Source: Takakia lepidozioides (lineage: Eukaryota; Streptophyta; Takakiopsida; Takakiales; Takakiaceae). From it: a stretch of 64,000 nucleotides of DNA. Shown piece by piece: positions 11,741-26,700 of this stretch. The notes under the pieces were generated by a model. The model did not search any database, had not been told where the DNA came from, and worked only from the letters and a program-made list of their open reading frames with translations. The position numbers were made by a program, and so were the translations under genes. Position 1 is the stretch's first letter. The number at the start of each line of letters is the position of its first letter. The DNA lies in the NCBI GenBank assembly GCA_030704615.1, contig CM060731.1:54730221-54794220 (forward strand), read 5' to 3'.

Positions 11741-14700
11741 ATGGACAAGGGAAAGACTAAAACTGACCTTCGGGCTGCTGGCAAGAAACGGGTATGTTGT
11801 TATAATTGTTAAGCCTGTGTTAGTCATTCCTAGCCAATGAGGGATCACACCTGAGACACCCGAGGTGGATTCTGAACTCTGGCAACATTTGTTTGTTTTT
11901 GTTCTGTGGATCAATACAGCTGGAGGAATTTCGACTAAAGCGCCAACAAAAGGGGAGCTCAAACAAGACAACCACCACTGCATTAAGAGCTTTGACCGAG
12001 GGTGAACAAAACCCGGTAGAGTGTGTCGACTACATTGCAACTTCTGACACTTCTCTTGATGAGTTGTCAGAATCCATTCCTCTCTCAACTGAGGGTTTGC
12101 AATCTACCTCTTGTGAACATGGAGTGGGGCAGGATAGCTTCCCTGTCATAGATGGACCTCAAGAGAAATTGGAGGATGGAGTGAAATCCCCCAAAGATTT
12201 CAGCGTGTCCCATGGCAGCAATGGCTTCCTCAATTCATCCTTTTCTTTCGCTGTGGCACTGCCAGAGAGATCAGGAGATTTGGATGTGCATATGTCCACA
12301 AATGTCTTGGACACTTTGGAACAATCAGATGTCCTTGGGCAGGTGTTTCCTGAGGTTGGAAGCAGAATTTCAAGTTCATCAGATGAGTTTGGGACAATGG
12401 CAGATGCTGGTTACTCAACAGGGGGGGAGTCACTTTCAACCCATCTCTCTCAAGTGGACGCAGAGGAAGTGGTTGACAACACTGGAAGGGTAGTCAGGGA
12501 AGGGGGTGATGACAGTGAGAGGGCAGCTGCTGAAGGGGGCGAGGGCCGCAACAGAGCAGTTGATGAAGGCGATGGGGTGGAGGAGAAATTAAGTCCCAAT
12601 TCTTCCACAGGGACTAGGGCAGAAGGATTTACTGCTGGGGACAGTTTGAGAGGGAGGCTTGATGAAATATCATTCAACAGCCAGCTTGCTGAGGTATTCA
12701 GAGTTTCTTCTTTTACTCCTCTTTGAGATGTTGAAGTGTTCACTTGTAACCTACTGCCTAAATTCTTATTCAGGGGCATCTAGTAAATTTCAAATGGCCA
12801 GTACATCTGAGGTGCTTTCTTTTATTTTGCATCCACTGATGTGGGTCAACAAGCTTTGGCTCTTGCTAGTATCTTACTGATTTCTGTTGCAAGGAAAATG
12901 ACACATAGCCTAAACTTTGGCAAATGGTTTTTCATTTTATCCTGACATCTAGAAACCATTCGGCCTGTCCCTCCCATGGACATCTACATCTTAAGTGGTG
13001 AAACCAGTTTATAGGCAGTGGTTATTGCCGTATTTTTTAGTCTACTGCAATGTTGACAAAGTGTCATGCTTGTGTTGAAGGTCCTCCTACAGTCTTTAAG
13101 CAAAGCAATTATCACAAAAGTTTTGTTGAAGTCTATGTTTTACATGTGATTTTCACGGATAACAGGAGAGTCGATGCAGGATCCTAGCGGCATGGACATG
13201 CAAGTTCCTCAAATGCAGCTTTCTCGGCAAGAAACAGCTTGTGAAGATATGGTAACAGAGCAACCCAAGACTGAGACTGATCCAAGTTTCAACATTGCGT
13301 GTCAAACAGACGGTGTAGGCTTGCTTTCAACCTTGGCATCAGTGGAGAGAGAGCAAGCTTTGGGGAGTGAGAAAGTTTTGGAGATAATGGACTCCATGGA
13401 GAGGGAAAGAACTCACCTTGTTCATGAGCTGAATGATTCTCAGCAAAAGTTAGAAGCAACTGTCCAAGAGAGACAAGTGGAGAGGGAAGGTCTTTTGGCT
13501 GAGATTGGAGCTCTGAGGGCGAAAATGGGTGAGTGGACGGAAGAGAGGGAGCAGGTGGCTCTTATGATGAATGCTCGAATTGAGGGACTTGAAAAGGAAA
13601 ATTTGCTGCTTTTGGGTGAACTAGATGGGTTCCATCTTGAACTCAAAAATGCTGATGTTGAGAGGGTAAGTTTTGTTGCTGAGATTGATGAGTTGAAGGC
13701 ACAGACAGCAAGAATGGCTGAAGAGAAAGAACATCTATTGTCCATGGTAGAAGCCTCTGCCAGGGAGGTGGATCGGCTGACAAATGATGTGGTGGATAGC
13801 CGACAGCAGGTACTTTAAACTCAGCAAATGATATTCTCAGTTTCTTAGGGGGATGGCTAAAAGTCATCCCATATTCCTTACATCTGCTGCTGTAGCATTT
13901 GTGCCAATTCTAAAGGACCTTAAAAGACAGAGGCTCATGGTACCATCTGTGCTGACAATCACAAATGGGATGCTCTAAGACCCTGGGCTATTGAGCGCAG
14001 TTGGGTTGTTGGCATGACGTTGAGGAGCATGACCTCTTAAGCATAGATGACCTGCACAAGAATTGCTGAGGAATGTTGGAGCCCGCTGATTTGTAGGACC
14101 AGCAGGCTGTTGTGTAATATTCCACTCAGAAACATCGAAAACTGATCTATCCTCCCAGCACGAAGATGTGAAGGTAGCAGTACCCTAGTAGAGCAAGCAT
14201 GTAGTTCATGACCATTCTGCAATGATGGCCTCCATACTGTGCTTGTTATAGTGCTGGAGAATCAAGTGTCAACAAAAGCCACTGCAGGTTGTACGTTTTG
14301 TCGATGGTTGATTCAGAAGGCTTAGTTAAGAAGCATCTTTGCAGAGAGCTTGTCACTTTTGACAAGACGAGATTAAGCTGATGATTGTATTCAACTTTAA
14401 CATTTGACTTGCTATTCCCTGCAGTCAGAGAAACTGATCGAAAACATGGAGGAGAAGAGATTGCAACTGGCAGTAGAGCTGCAGGCAGCATGGGAGCGAT
14501 TACAGAAAGCTAGTGAACGTGAAACTGTTCTCACCTTTGAGCTGAGAGGACTCACAGAAGATAGAGATGAGGAGAAGGCAGCAGTCATTGCCAAGATACA
14601 AGAACTTCAGCAGCAGATACAAGGACTGGGAGAAGAAAATGTGGGATTAGGGACCAGACTCGCTGATTCGATTCTCATGCTGGAGGGGATCCGTGGTGAA

Positions 14701-17700
14701 AAAGCACGGTTGGCCAGTGAAATCAATGAGCTTGTGCATGAAAGACAGAGGCGGGAGGAGGCTGGTGTTTTGGAGCTCAGGACATGGAAGGGTCATATCG
14801 AAACCTTGGAGATTGAGAAGTTGAAGTCTATTTCATTGGCGGAGGATTTAAAGAAAGAGTTACAGAAGATGAAAAAAGAGGACCAGCAGGTCGGATCTGT
14901 TGAAGTCAGTCAATCTGTCCAGGAATTGTGGAAGGAAAATGCGGGGCTTTCCAAAGAGGTTGGTAAGCTAGAGCAGGAAAGAATGGAGCTCACTGGGGAG
15001 ACACAGGCACTGAAGCTTCGTGTGCAATGCCTGGAGGGGGACAAAGCTAGTTTGGTTTCTGAGATTGAAGAGTTGAAGCATTGGCTTCAGAGGCCAGCAG
15101 CTCAGAAGGCCCAACTGGTAACCAAGTTGGATGAAGTAAGCCAATTGATGCAAAAGTTGCAGGAGGAGAACTCACGGCTGGTCAATGTGGTAAGCAAACT
15201 GGAGCAAGAGAGAGAAGGGATGTGTAGGGAGATCAATACATTGAACTTCTGCATTCAAAGCCTGGAGAACAAGAGGCATGATTTAGATTCTCAGGCTGAA
15301 GACTCAAATAAACGGCTAGAGGGAGAGGAGATCCCCCTATTGAGTGGATCGCTTAGGGAATCAAGCCTTCTGGTGCAAGATCGTCAGGAGGAAATCAGCA
15401 CACTCAATTCTTCTGTGCTATTGCTTGGGTTAGAAAAGAGGAACATGACGTCTGAGTTGAGGGCATTGCACCAGGAGATCCAAAATTTGATTGTGGAGAG
15501 AGACAATCTCTTAAGTGAACTCAGTCTTGTCCATAAGAAACTAGAACAGCTTAATATGGATAAGGAGCACCTTGGCTTGCAGGTTTCACAGGCTGAAGAA
15601 AGTGTGCAAAAGATCAGAGAGGAGGGATGTGAGGTTGCGAGGCAATTGGAGAATTCTAGGCAAGAGGTAAACTTCTCCATGTTTACATTGGCTATTTGTT
15701 GAGGGAGGATGACCCTGGATTTACCTATTGAAGACTGAAATCTCAGACAAAGTATGGAGAATAGGCCATGTAATGCGCATACTCCTCAAGAGGTCACAAT
15801 TTGAAGTTATTCAAGTCGTAAAATCCAGAATTGAAGGGTTAGATTTGACACATGTCAGATCATAATGAAGTTCATATCTGTTAGTTTGTTTGACCATCTG
15901 TCCCATCAAAGTGTCTGACAATTGAAAATGAATGCTTCTGCAGGTTGTAAAATTGGTAGAGGAGAGATTAGAGTTTATAAGGCAGCTGACAGAGCTCAAA
16001 CAACAGTTGCAATGTGTGAGTGAAGAGAAGGCACAGGCTGTCAGGGATCTTGGATCTGAACGAGAAGAGTATAAGCAGCTGCTGAGGACAATGGATGGGG
16101 AAAAGTTGAAACTAGGGTTGGAGATTGAGGACTCAAAACAAGCTCTGCAGCATCTGAGCCATGAAAAAGCAGAGATGATGACAAGTTTCTGTCAAGAACT
16201 TGTGGGATTGTTCAGGACATTTGGAGAGGAGAAGCAGGAAGTGGTAAGAGAGCAGCATTTTAGCCATGGAAATACTGAGATAGTTTTTAACCTCTGTCAA
16301 GAGCTTGCTGGGTTGTTTAGGAAAGTGAGTAAGGAGAAAGACAAAGTGGCTGGGGAGTTGAGCGATTTGAGGAAACAGATGCTTCAGTCCAACATTCAGA
16401 AGGAACTACTTGAGAAGAGGCTTGGATCCAAAGTAGAGGATTTCCACCAACTTGTAATAGATTTAGAAACAGAGAAAGAAGAACTCACAAGGGCACTGGA
16501 AGGCAAAATGTGTGAACTTCAGGCATCCGTTGGAGATCGAGTGAAAGCAGAGGAAGAGAAAGTTGTATTGGTGTCTGAACTGGAAATAGCTCATAATCAG
16601 TTGAAGGAGCTGGTCAGTTACTCCAATAGCGAGAAGGTGCTATTGCAAGCTCTATTGAGGGATTTGGAGCGGCAAGTAATGATGCAAGAAGCACAAAGTA
16701 CACCCTTTGCATCTCCATCTGGGGCCCAGTTACAGGTGGCAGAGTCCGAGTTGCCAAGGTTAGAGAGAAAGACCGAGGGTGTGGTACAGGTAGAGGCTTT
16801 GGAGGCCGATGCTACCCTCACAATTGGGTCCTTGGATGGATTTGGAGGTTTGTCTGAGCGGCAGTGCATGGTACAGTGCTCAGAGCTCATTTCCCAGGTG
16901 GGTGGGTACAAGAGTCTCCGTGTCAATGTATCTTGTCAGCTTTGGTGCTTGGCAGGCAGAGCTTATATTCTTACACACATACGTCCTCTCTTCTTTTACT
17001 CTTTCTCTCCCATCCCTAGCCCCCCTGTACTATCCCAACTGGACATGACGTCTATGCCCACAAATCTATGTCAAGCATAGTCTAATGCGTATTGCTGAGG
17101 GCTAACCTTTTTCTGTCTCAGATTGGGCCTAGAGCAACAAAGCTGGAAACATTGTCTTTCCCCAGCTTGATTGCTATAGTAGCCCTCACATCGACATTCA
17201 TTCCCTGTAAACCAAATTGTTCTTGATCATAAGTGAGAGCCATGGCGATTCAACAGATATCCTCTTTGTAACCTGGAATGGACATTCCATCCCCTGATGG
17301 GTAGGAATCCCATGACAGACATAACATCCAAACTGAGATTGTCACCCAACCAGAAGGGTTTCCATCATTGGTCAGTAGTGGCAAGGCTGGGTAATGCCGT
17401 GCCATAACGGTTGTGAGTATTTTTGCTGTTTGCATAATACATCTTGTCTGTGTATGTGCAAGTGTTATTCTTTGTGTACGAGGTGAAAAGCTTGTTACTG
17501 GACTTACCCTTGGACCTCAGTCCATGATGAGGCTCGTATAACTGGGCCTTACCAGCAGTTTTGATGATTGGTCTGACGAGCAAGCATCCCAACTACTGAG
17601 TGCAATCCATGCCATTGTGTGTTTCTGCAGATGCAGGCTTTGAAGGAGACCCTAGGCATCTTACAGCAAAAGAGAGATACTGTTGAAGAAAGCTCTCGTC

Positions 17701-20700
17701 TGGAGTTCGAAACATTATCAAAGCATCTGAGTGACACCAACAAAGAGAGAACCAAGTTGTTGGCATCGGTATTGCAACTGGAGGAAGGCCACATATCCCT
17801 GAAACAGCAAAACAGTGAGCTGGCTGAGAAGCTGGTGATAATGGCAAAGAAGAATGACAGCATGGCTGAGCAAGCCACTCTCGATGCAGCCAGCTATTCC
17901 AACTTGGCAGTAGAATGGGATGAGCTCCAGAAAAGGTTCAAGGAACAAGGAACAGCCTTGCAGGCTGAGAGGGAAGCCTTAGCAAAGGTGGTAGCTAAGG
18001 AAATGTCATTTGCAGCTCAGATGGATAATGACCTTTCTGCCGCATTTCCGGAAATTGCTGCTGTGAGGGGATCCACATCTGATGCCTTGTCCTGGATTGG
18101 GAATGTTCTACCTCTTGTAGTACAAAAATACAAGGAGTCAAGTGAGATACAGGAGGAGCTACAGAGGGAAAGAACCCAGGTGCAACATCTCATTAGTCAG
18201 TTGCAGCTAGAGGAACAAAAGGCCGCAATTTTAGAGGGGGAGAGAGATGCAACTAAGGCATCTGTTCATGATAGGCAAGCAGAGCTCAGGGCTGCAGCCC
18301 AGAAAGCAGAGAAAGAGAGGGATAAACTTGCTGGGCATCTAGAACAGTCCAAGGCTGAATCGGCAACACTCCGGACAGAGAAGGATGGCCTGAAGAGAGA
18401 AGTCACTAAGCTGATGCAAGAGTACGAGATGGTTACCAAGCAGGCAACTCAAGCCTCTAGAGATATGGAGGCCTTGAAGGAAGAAAGAGTTCAACTTGCC
18501 TTGCAGGTTGATCTACTAGAGGGGGAAGGAAGGGCACTTTTAAGAAATAAAGAAGCACTTCAGGCAACACTAGCTGAGCTACAGCAACAGACTGCACAAG
18601 ATTTCAAAGCCTTGCAGTCAGAAATTGAAAGGAATGCAAGGGAGGCAGATGCCGCAGTGGAATGTCAGAGAGAGGCTCTAGTGCAGAGAGAGGCTCTCAT
18701 GGAGAAAGAGGTTCAGTCATTGATTTCGAAGTTGGAAGGTGCCATATGTGAGGCTTTTCCAGCAACCATGGTCAAGCAATCCACTGTAGGTAGTTCATAT
18801 GAAGTCTTTGGTTCCCTTCTTGACCAATTGCTCGTGGAGAGCTCCAGAGTTGGGCAGCAATTGCAAGAACTTCAAACGGAGCTAGTGGGATTCAGAGACA
18901 AGCACAGAAGTTTTGAAGAGTGGCTGAAATTGACCATGTTCAAAGAAGTCCCGGAAAGAATCATGCAGCAATCGTGCTCTGGTGGCAGCTCATTTGAATT
19001 CTGCATTACTCTGATTAATCTTCTATTGGAAAATTACTCCAAATTCAGGGGGGAGCTACAAGACACACATACGCAACTGGTCGAGGTCAGAAAGCATTTA
19101 GTAACCTTGGAAAATGAGGTAGTAGCGTCAGAGCTGGAGCGAGATACAGCCTTGCAGTCCCATGACTGTCTCCAGAGGGAGCTGGAGAAAATTGTAGAAG
19201 AGAATGCAGAGCATACAGCAAACATCAAGGCTATGGAAGGTCATATAGGAACTATGAAGGAGGAGAGGGAAGAGCTTACTAAAAGACTAGGATTACTTGT
19301 ATCCGAATCTGAGCGGGCTGGAAAAGTGACAGAGGTACAGCTAACTTCCGAGCAACAACTGAGAGAGACACTGGCTGCTAGGGAGGTAGAGATTGCGTGT
19401 TTGAGAAAGGATATGGACAACATCTTGGCTTCTAGGGATGTAGACATAAGTGATCTGAGAAATCAACTGGACAAGAGCGCATCTTGCTTGCGATACTGTG
19501 ATCAGCAAATCCAGGCACTTTTGGAGCAAAAACAAATCCTGATTGATGAACTTGCCAAAGTAAAAGAAGAACAAGGAGCTGCACAATCAGAGCTTGGTCA
19601 GATTGAAAAGAAACTCTCCAATACACGGGAGCGACTTACACTTGCAATCAGCAAAGGGAAATCAGTTGTTCAGCAACGGGATGCACTAAAGCAGTCACTG
19701 GCAGAGAAGTCTGGGGAGATTGAGCGTCTGATTTCCACCCATGCAATGGTAAGGTTGGAATCTATGGTAGTGCTCACCTCAAGTACTTCATGATATTGTC
19801 TACAGAGGTCTTAGCTAAGCTTTATAACTCACCTCTACGTACAAATTAAATAATCCTATCTTCCTAGTGTTTTCAAGTGAGTTAGGGTCCCTATTGGACC
19901 TTGGCACTTATACGCACTTGCACCTTTAAAATCGTGTTTGCAGGCATTGAATTTGAAGGACTTAGCATTGGATGAGGCTGAACAGAAAATCTCTTCTTCA
20001 ACAGCAATGGCTGACCATGCTAGTGCCTTAGAAGTGGAGCTTGCCACAGCTCTGAGTTCTGCTGCAAGCATGGAGCAAGAGTTACTGGAATGTAGCACTG
20101 TGATTCGTCAGTTAGAAGAGGAAGTGGACAGAATCGGTGTGCCTCAGGAATGGAAATTGAAGGACCCTGCCATCAAGATCCAATGGCTGGCCATGACACT
20201 TACTGATACCCAATCTCAGGCAGCTGCGTCTGCACAAGAAGCAGAGGTTGTCCGAAAGACAATGGACTTACTTAGGTCAGAGCTGAAGGAATCTAGGAGG
20301 GAAAGAGAGAATGGTGTTACACAGATGAGTGTGTTGGAGAAAGAGAGAGATGAGCTTGCTAGGCAACTGGAGGATCTCACTTCCAAGTATGCTGAATTCA
20401 GAGAAAAAGCTGCTCAAGAGTCCTCAGAGAAAGGATCTGAGATTTTCATGTTGCAAAAGACTGCTGCCAAACAACTTGCCTTCGAAGTTGAGAAAGTCGC
20501 TCACCTAGAATTGCAGTCAGACATCACGGCTATGGTGGTGAAGCTGTCCGAGGTATGTATAGTATTGATTTTATCCCCACACCCAGTTAAAAGTTTAATT
20601 GTCATTGAGGCCTATTGAGAAGTCACTTCCTAGTGTCTACAACAACCTTGTAGGTAGAGTCGAAAGACAAATGGGCCACAGATGCACCTACTCGTTGGCA

Positions 20701-23700
20701 GCTAGAAGTGGTGGCATCTGGAGGATTTGGAGTGCATCATGACATACCCGATTCAAAGTGAACTCGTCCTCGGGGATTGTGATGGGCTGTGAGTCAGGTG
20801 CCAGATTCCCTTAGAATCAGGTGCATGTGCACACTTTGACTGTTGTATCAGCCAGCATAACCTGCAGTAAGTAGCTTCCAGCGGTGTTAATGTACGCCAA
20901 GCCGTTTGCCCCACCAATTACAGAAAGGCAAAAAGGATACGATGGAAGGAAAGGAAGTATGAAGTTCTTAGAGTGAGAATGGATCATGCAGGGCAGGAGG
21001 ATGTTCACATGGTTCAGGCAGCACTTGAATTTTCCTATTTTTTATTTCAACTTCACTTGCCGATATGTCAGTACTTTGCTAGTCACGTGATTATATATAG
21101 AGAATGTGAATCTTGACAGGTCTTACAGGACACCACCTTTGCAAGAAACAATTCTCCTTTGAACTCCATCAGTCACTTGGAAGCTGCTATAAGCATGCTG
21201 GTTGAGAAGCACAAGATGAGCATCCAGGAAGCTGGGGAGCTATCGCAGCGAGCAGCGATGCTAGCAAGTGAAGCTGAGAATGCAAGGAGAGGGAGAGAGC
21301 TTTCTCAAAAACAATTGCAAAGTCTGCAAGGGATATTGACCTCCAAGGATATGGAGTTGAATGAGATGAGCAAGAATTTGGACGCGGCAGCTGTGACCAT
21401 GAGAGAACAAGATGATGAGATTCAATGCCTGATGCAGCAGACTAAAAGAATGAGAGATGAGCTTGCCAAAGCAAGCATGGATAGATTATCATTACAATCT
21501 GAACTTGACATGACAGGGGAAATTGTGTCCAATGGGAAAGAGAGATTGATGGCAGCTTTGTATGCTGGGGAGAGTATCATCGCAGAACAAGGAGAGCTTA
21601 TGGCAAAGTCCTTGTCTGAAAAAGCAATTGATTTCGAATCTTTGGCACGGGCATGTGCTAAGGAAATGGAGAAGAGAGATGTTGCTCTGCAGGAGACCCA
21701 TAAAAGGTCATTGGCATTGGTGGACAGCACAGCTACCTTGGAAATGGAGCTGAGTTCATCGAGGAAATTGGCTACCAATCTGCAGCAATCATTGTTAGAA
21801 AACAAGAGCTACAGCGAGAGGGTTGAGGCAGCCTTTGACAGGATCAGTTGGCCAGATGGATGCCCTTCAACAGTTTCCCCCACTGACAAGATAGATTGGC
21901 TAGCTCGAGCACTTGACGAGGAAAAGCAGAAGGGAGCCCTAGCTAAAGAAGAACTAGAAACTTTGAGAAAAGATGCAGATTTACTTGTGAGAGAAGTGCA
22001 GGGACTTCAGGGAAGAGTGGAGTCTCTAACGGTTGATTTGACGTATCAGAAAGGGCAGAACAAGGCACTTGCTGTTGAAAACTTAGACCTGAGCTCAAAA
22101 TACACCGCCCTGACAGAGCAAGCTTCGGAAGATGCCTTTGAAAGGGATAGCATAAAGGCTGAAATTCTTACTTTAGAGAGGAGAGTTGAGGAAGAAAGGG
22201 AAGAGAAACAAGCCCAATTGGCTGCTCGCTTGAAATTACAGTCAGATGTGAAGGCCTCCATGGGACTGATCATCAATGCAATTCATCTGCAAGAACCAGT
22301 GGAGTTGATGGAAGGGGAATTCATTGAGGCAAATGGTACCGCCCAGCATCTAGAGGCTTCTACATCTGTGCTTATCAAGAATTATATGCAAGCTATGAAT
22401 GATGTGAGAGAGCTTTCGCAGTTGGAGCAGGCTAGAAGGGATCCAGACTCCTCAGAGAATGAACAACTGGTGACAAATCTCCATGAGACACTGACATTGA
22501 GGGAGCTGGAGTTGACTGAAAGGAACAAGAAGATGAAGGATTTGGCTTTGACATTGGACGTCCGCAACAGTGAGAATCAGGTAGGATGAACCACAGAGTA
22601 TGTTCTGAGAATTGTGTTAAGAGTTCGCTTGGTGCACCATTGCATGTTGGTTACAAGGTTTGTAAGTTGTTTCGCGATGTCTACCAGAGTAGATGGGAAG
22701 CAGATGCACAGGGAATTGTGGGACGAATGGATCGAATTTTAACTCGAGTAACTGACAAGGAAAGTAACCTAATTTTTGATGCAAGAATAGCTTATTGGCC
22801 ACCCGATGATGTAGATGTAGTTTCTGTTGCTTATGCACTTGTTTGGCCTGATCTTTCTTGGGGACATATCTTGTTCTTGTCATGTGAGTTTCTTAAAATC
22901 TTTAGATTGATTTATTCTTAAAGTGGAACAACTGCCAGTTAGTGCCGGTATGCATGAAGGTAAGTGCTCGTTGGCTGTATTCTTATAATCTTATTGTTAC
23001 AATCATGGGACGTTCTTTGAGACTCACCATTGCCGCATCCACTAATTGATGCATAATCCTTGGCTATCATATATCAGTATTTTATTGCCATGGACAGTAC
23101 CTTGTTGCTGCCTGGACGAGGTCAAAGGGACCACTCTTTTGAAAATTGTATTTAGGAAGTTTGCAGGCAAAATATGCCACAAATGGATATTGTTTGTGAG
23201 CGGGGTATTGTTAGTCCTCATATCAAGTTACACCTGAGGAGTCACTATTGTCAGAATATAGTGTTACCTGCTGAGTGCTAGCCGACATCGTGACTCAGTT
23301 TTCCTGTTACTTCTGTTACTTCGGAGAAGTGGCAGAAACGCAGTACAAAGACTTGTAGCAAAGATATGCCCATGAATAGCCTTTTATTAGATGTGATCCA
23401 GCTACTTTCAGATCTGATGAAGTCAGGGAGGAATGGCGGCAGTGGTGGCAGCTTGTCACTGCCACAATGATGAGACTGATGGCCTGAGACTTTGTGATTG
23501 ACCGCACAACTGAAGACTGCACTCTCAATGTTGCACTAGTTTTAGGTTTTAACTTGGACTGGTTCAACATCTGTTTGGCTTAAATGGCGTATAGATCTGT
23601 TATTCTGTACTTGCACGGATGATATCAGGATGTAGCCTCACATGCTTTGATACATTTGCGGTAGGACTCACATGTGCAGTGGTCCCCTTGAAAGTAAATT

Positions 23701-26700
23701 GGATCATGTGCTTAAAAGTAGTGGGCCATTGTCTTTGTGATTATCTTTGTGACTAACATTTATACTTTATCTGTGTGACTTCCACTCCAGGATTTGTCTG
23801 AAGAGGTATGGAGAAAGACACAGGAGATTGCAGAAGCAAAGAGGGAGAAGGACATCCTCCAGTCGCAGGTCAATACCCAGCACTCCAATCTGGTTGCCCT
23901 TCAATCGGAGCTGAATGTGCTACAGTCAAAATTTGCAGCAGCAAACGGCGAAAAGAGTGCCCTACAGTTAGAATTTGGCCAAGTGGAGCAGAAGCTCTCA
24001 AGTGCAAGAGAGAAGCTGGGTCTGGCAGTGAAGAAGGGAAAAGGGCTAGAAAAACAGCGTGACTTGCTGACACATTTACTTGGGGAGAAGACAGCAGAGC
24101 TGGAGTCCTTAGTGTTAGCGCACGAACAAGCACTAATCATCAAGGATGCCGAATCACATGTGATTAGGCTTAAGTTAGAGGCTATGGGCGAACATGCTAG
24201 AGCTTTGGAATTGGAACTTGCCTCTGTGCAGAAAGGGGCTGCTAGAACAGATGAAGTGATCAAAGAACACTCCAGGTTTGTCCATACATTGGACGAGGCA
24301 GTAGCTCATGTTTTGATACCCTGTGACTTGAGGTCTATGGAGCCCACAGAGAAGATCAAGTGGCTGGCAACTGCACTTAGGGAGACACAAAGCAGGGTGG
24401 CCTTGGCTGAAAGAGAAGTTGAGAGGGCTAAGGACACTAACGACTTCCTCAACTTGGAGTTAAAGAAAGCCCAAGAGAGAGCTCAGTCTCTTGCCATGGA
24501 ATGTGCCAACACAAATGAGACAATCTGTTTGTGGATGCAGAGGGTGGAAGAAGTTGAAAGCAGGGCTTTGCTGCACCGTGAACAGTATGATATTGAGGTG
24601 GAGGCACACTTGCGTGCTACCACGGAAACGCAGGCCCGGACTCAGTTTCTCTCGGCGAGAGTGGAAGAGATGGAGGAACTCCTCCAGGTAAAGCAAATCT
24701 CTCTCAAGGGCATGGAAGCTTCCCGAGGAAAGGCTGTTACCAAGCTCACATTGACACTCAACAGGCTCAATGAGTTGCGGCAGCAGAGTGAGGGGTTGGT
24801 AGCAGAGATTGAAAGCCTGCATCAGAGTGTTGAAAACCGCAACTCTGAGATCTTGAGGCTGAGAGAGGAGATTGGAAGTGTCAACTTTGAAGTTGGTCAG
24901 GAAAGGGAAGAGTTAGCCAGGGTCATCACTGAGACTAATTCAGAGATGGTATCGTTGAGGGAGGAACTCATGGGGATCGGTACCAAAGCAGATGGAGAGA
25001 TCATGGGTTTGAGAGAAGAGCTCAATAGGATAGTGCGGCTGCAGGGGGCGCTCTCTGGAGTTGCTAGTGAAGTTGTGACCTTACGACATGCTTTGCACAG
25101 AAAGAACTTTGAGTTGGAACAGTATCAGTGGCAATTGGAAGAAATGTTGCCTAAAGGAGAGAATGCAGAAGCAATGGAGAAAAGCTTCTTGGGTGAAAAC
25201 ATGTTGGACCGAACCCTTGAACAGGTGGTTATCAAAACTCCCAGTGGAAGGGAGCGATATGCCACCATTGTTGCCCTGCAACGGCTAATAGAGAACCTGA
25301 TGAGAGAGGGAGAGGCGTGGCGGATTAACACAGAGAGGAAGGATGCTCAACTGCAAGGCTTGAAAAAGGAGATTGAAGAATTTTCAGGGGAGAGATCATT
25401 ACTGCATGCAGGTTTGCAAGCTAAACAATTTTACATTAATAGACTGCAAGCAGAGATGGCGGCTTCGGGATGCCTATCTGTTGGCGATGACATCGGGCCC
25501 CAAGCCTTGGAGATTGAGGAACTGGTACAAATTCTGACGAATCAATTCTCTATCCTTTCTATGACAGTGCAGCATCCAGCAGATGGCCCCTGGTTAGGGC
25601 ACAAGGCACCTTGCAAGCGGTCATGGGTTTAAAGTCATATAGGTGGGTGTTGGATGTAGCCAAACCCAGCTATGACAGGGGGGCGTCTGGGTCAACCCGT
25701 CACCTAATGTGTGGATACCTGGGGACTTTTGAGTCCTTGGGGTGGTCGGGCAACTGCGTTGTGGTCCACCAAACAGAAAGCAGTAGTCCTTCGGGGTGAA
25801 GTCACACCATAATTTACGCTTGCTTCGGCAGGCATCAACCACTTTTTTTTAAATGACGGTTCAAAATGATACACCTTGTGACTATGTTTGTCAGTGTATT
25901 GGGTGGTAGAGAGTGAAGGAAGACTCTTGCTGAAGCAAGCGTAACTTATGGTGTGACTTCACTTCGAAGAGCTATTGCCTTCCATTTGGAAGGTGGACAC
26001 CTTCTAACAGCCTTAACTGAGGCAACACGGTTGCCCAACCCTCCCCCAAGGACTCGAAAGTCCCAAGTACCCACTCATTAAGTAACCGGTTGACCCAATT
26101 ACCCCCTTTTTATAGCTGGGTTAGCTGGCGTGACATCCAACATACATGTATGTAGCTTTGTGCCTAACCACTTGGCCATCTGTTGGATGCTTGGTGGAGA
26201 GTGAATTTATACTCAAAAGGGGGGAACTTGTTACCTTGCGCAGAATCTCCTTCTTTTTCATCGATCCTTGATCCCTCGATAGGGAACCCCGTTCATGCTT
26301 TGGGAAATATTCTGCTTTTCTTGGAAAGATGAAGACACATATACAATTAGTTTCTCGAGGGAATGACATCACTGCTCAATGTGTGGAGCTCCAGTGATTT
26401 GGTAGATCATTTCAACATGTATTCATTTCTTGGATGGAGACTTTGCAGGGTTCAAGGGGCAAGCGGGCTGCTCCAGCAACTCCTGCTGCACCACATGTGC
26501 GGGGTCCACGCAAGCCACCACAGAATGACGTAGCCATTGATATGGAGACTAGCCGTTTACTTCTGGACATGGATGAGAAAGGTCTGCTCAATGTTTCAAC
26601 TCTTTTAATCAGTCCATTTTCCGGTGTATCCAACAGATTAGCCCAGTGTCCTGTGGCCACATTATATGTCATCCTGCTTTTAGATGTACCTGACCATTTC

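Noticed and set aside
12774-12811. Possible 38-bp mini-exon of the TNO1-like gene (ASSKFQMASTSE in one frame)
   Set aside because: The acceptor and donor look fair, but its phase does not fit between exon 2 and exon 3 as read.
22586-22921. A 111-residue plus frame in intron 8 of the TNO1-like gene
   Set aside because: It begins at the splice donor, has no recognised domain and lies between two exons that join in phase; treated as intronic.
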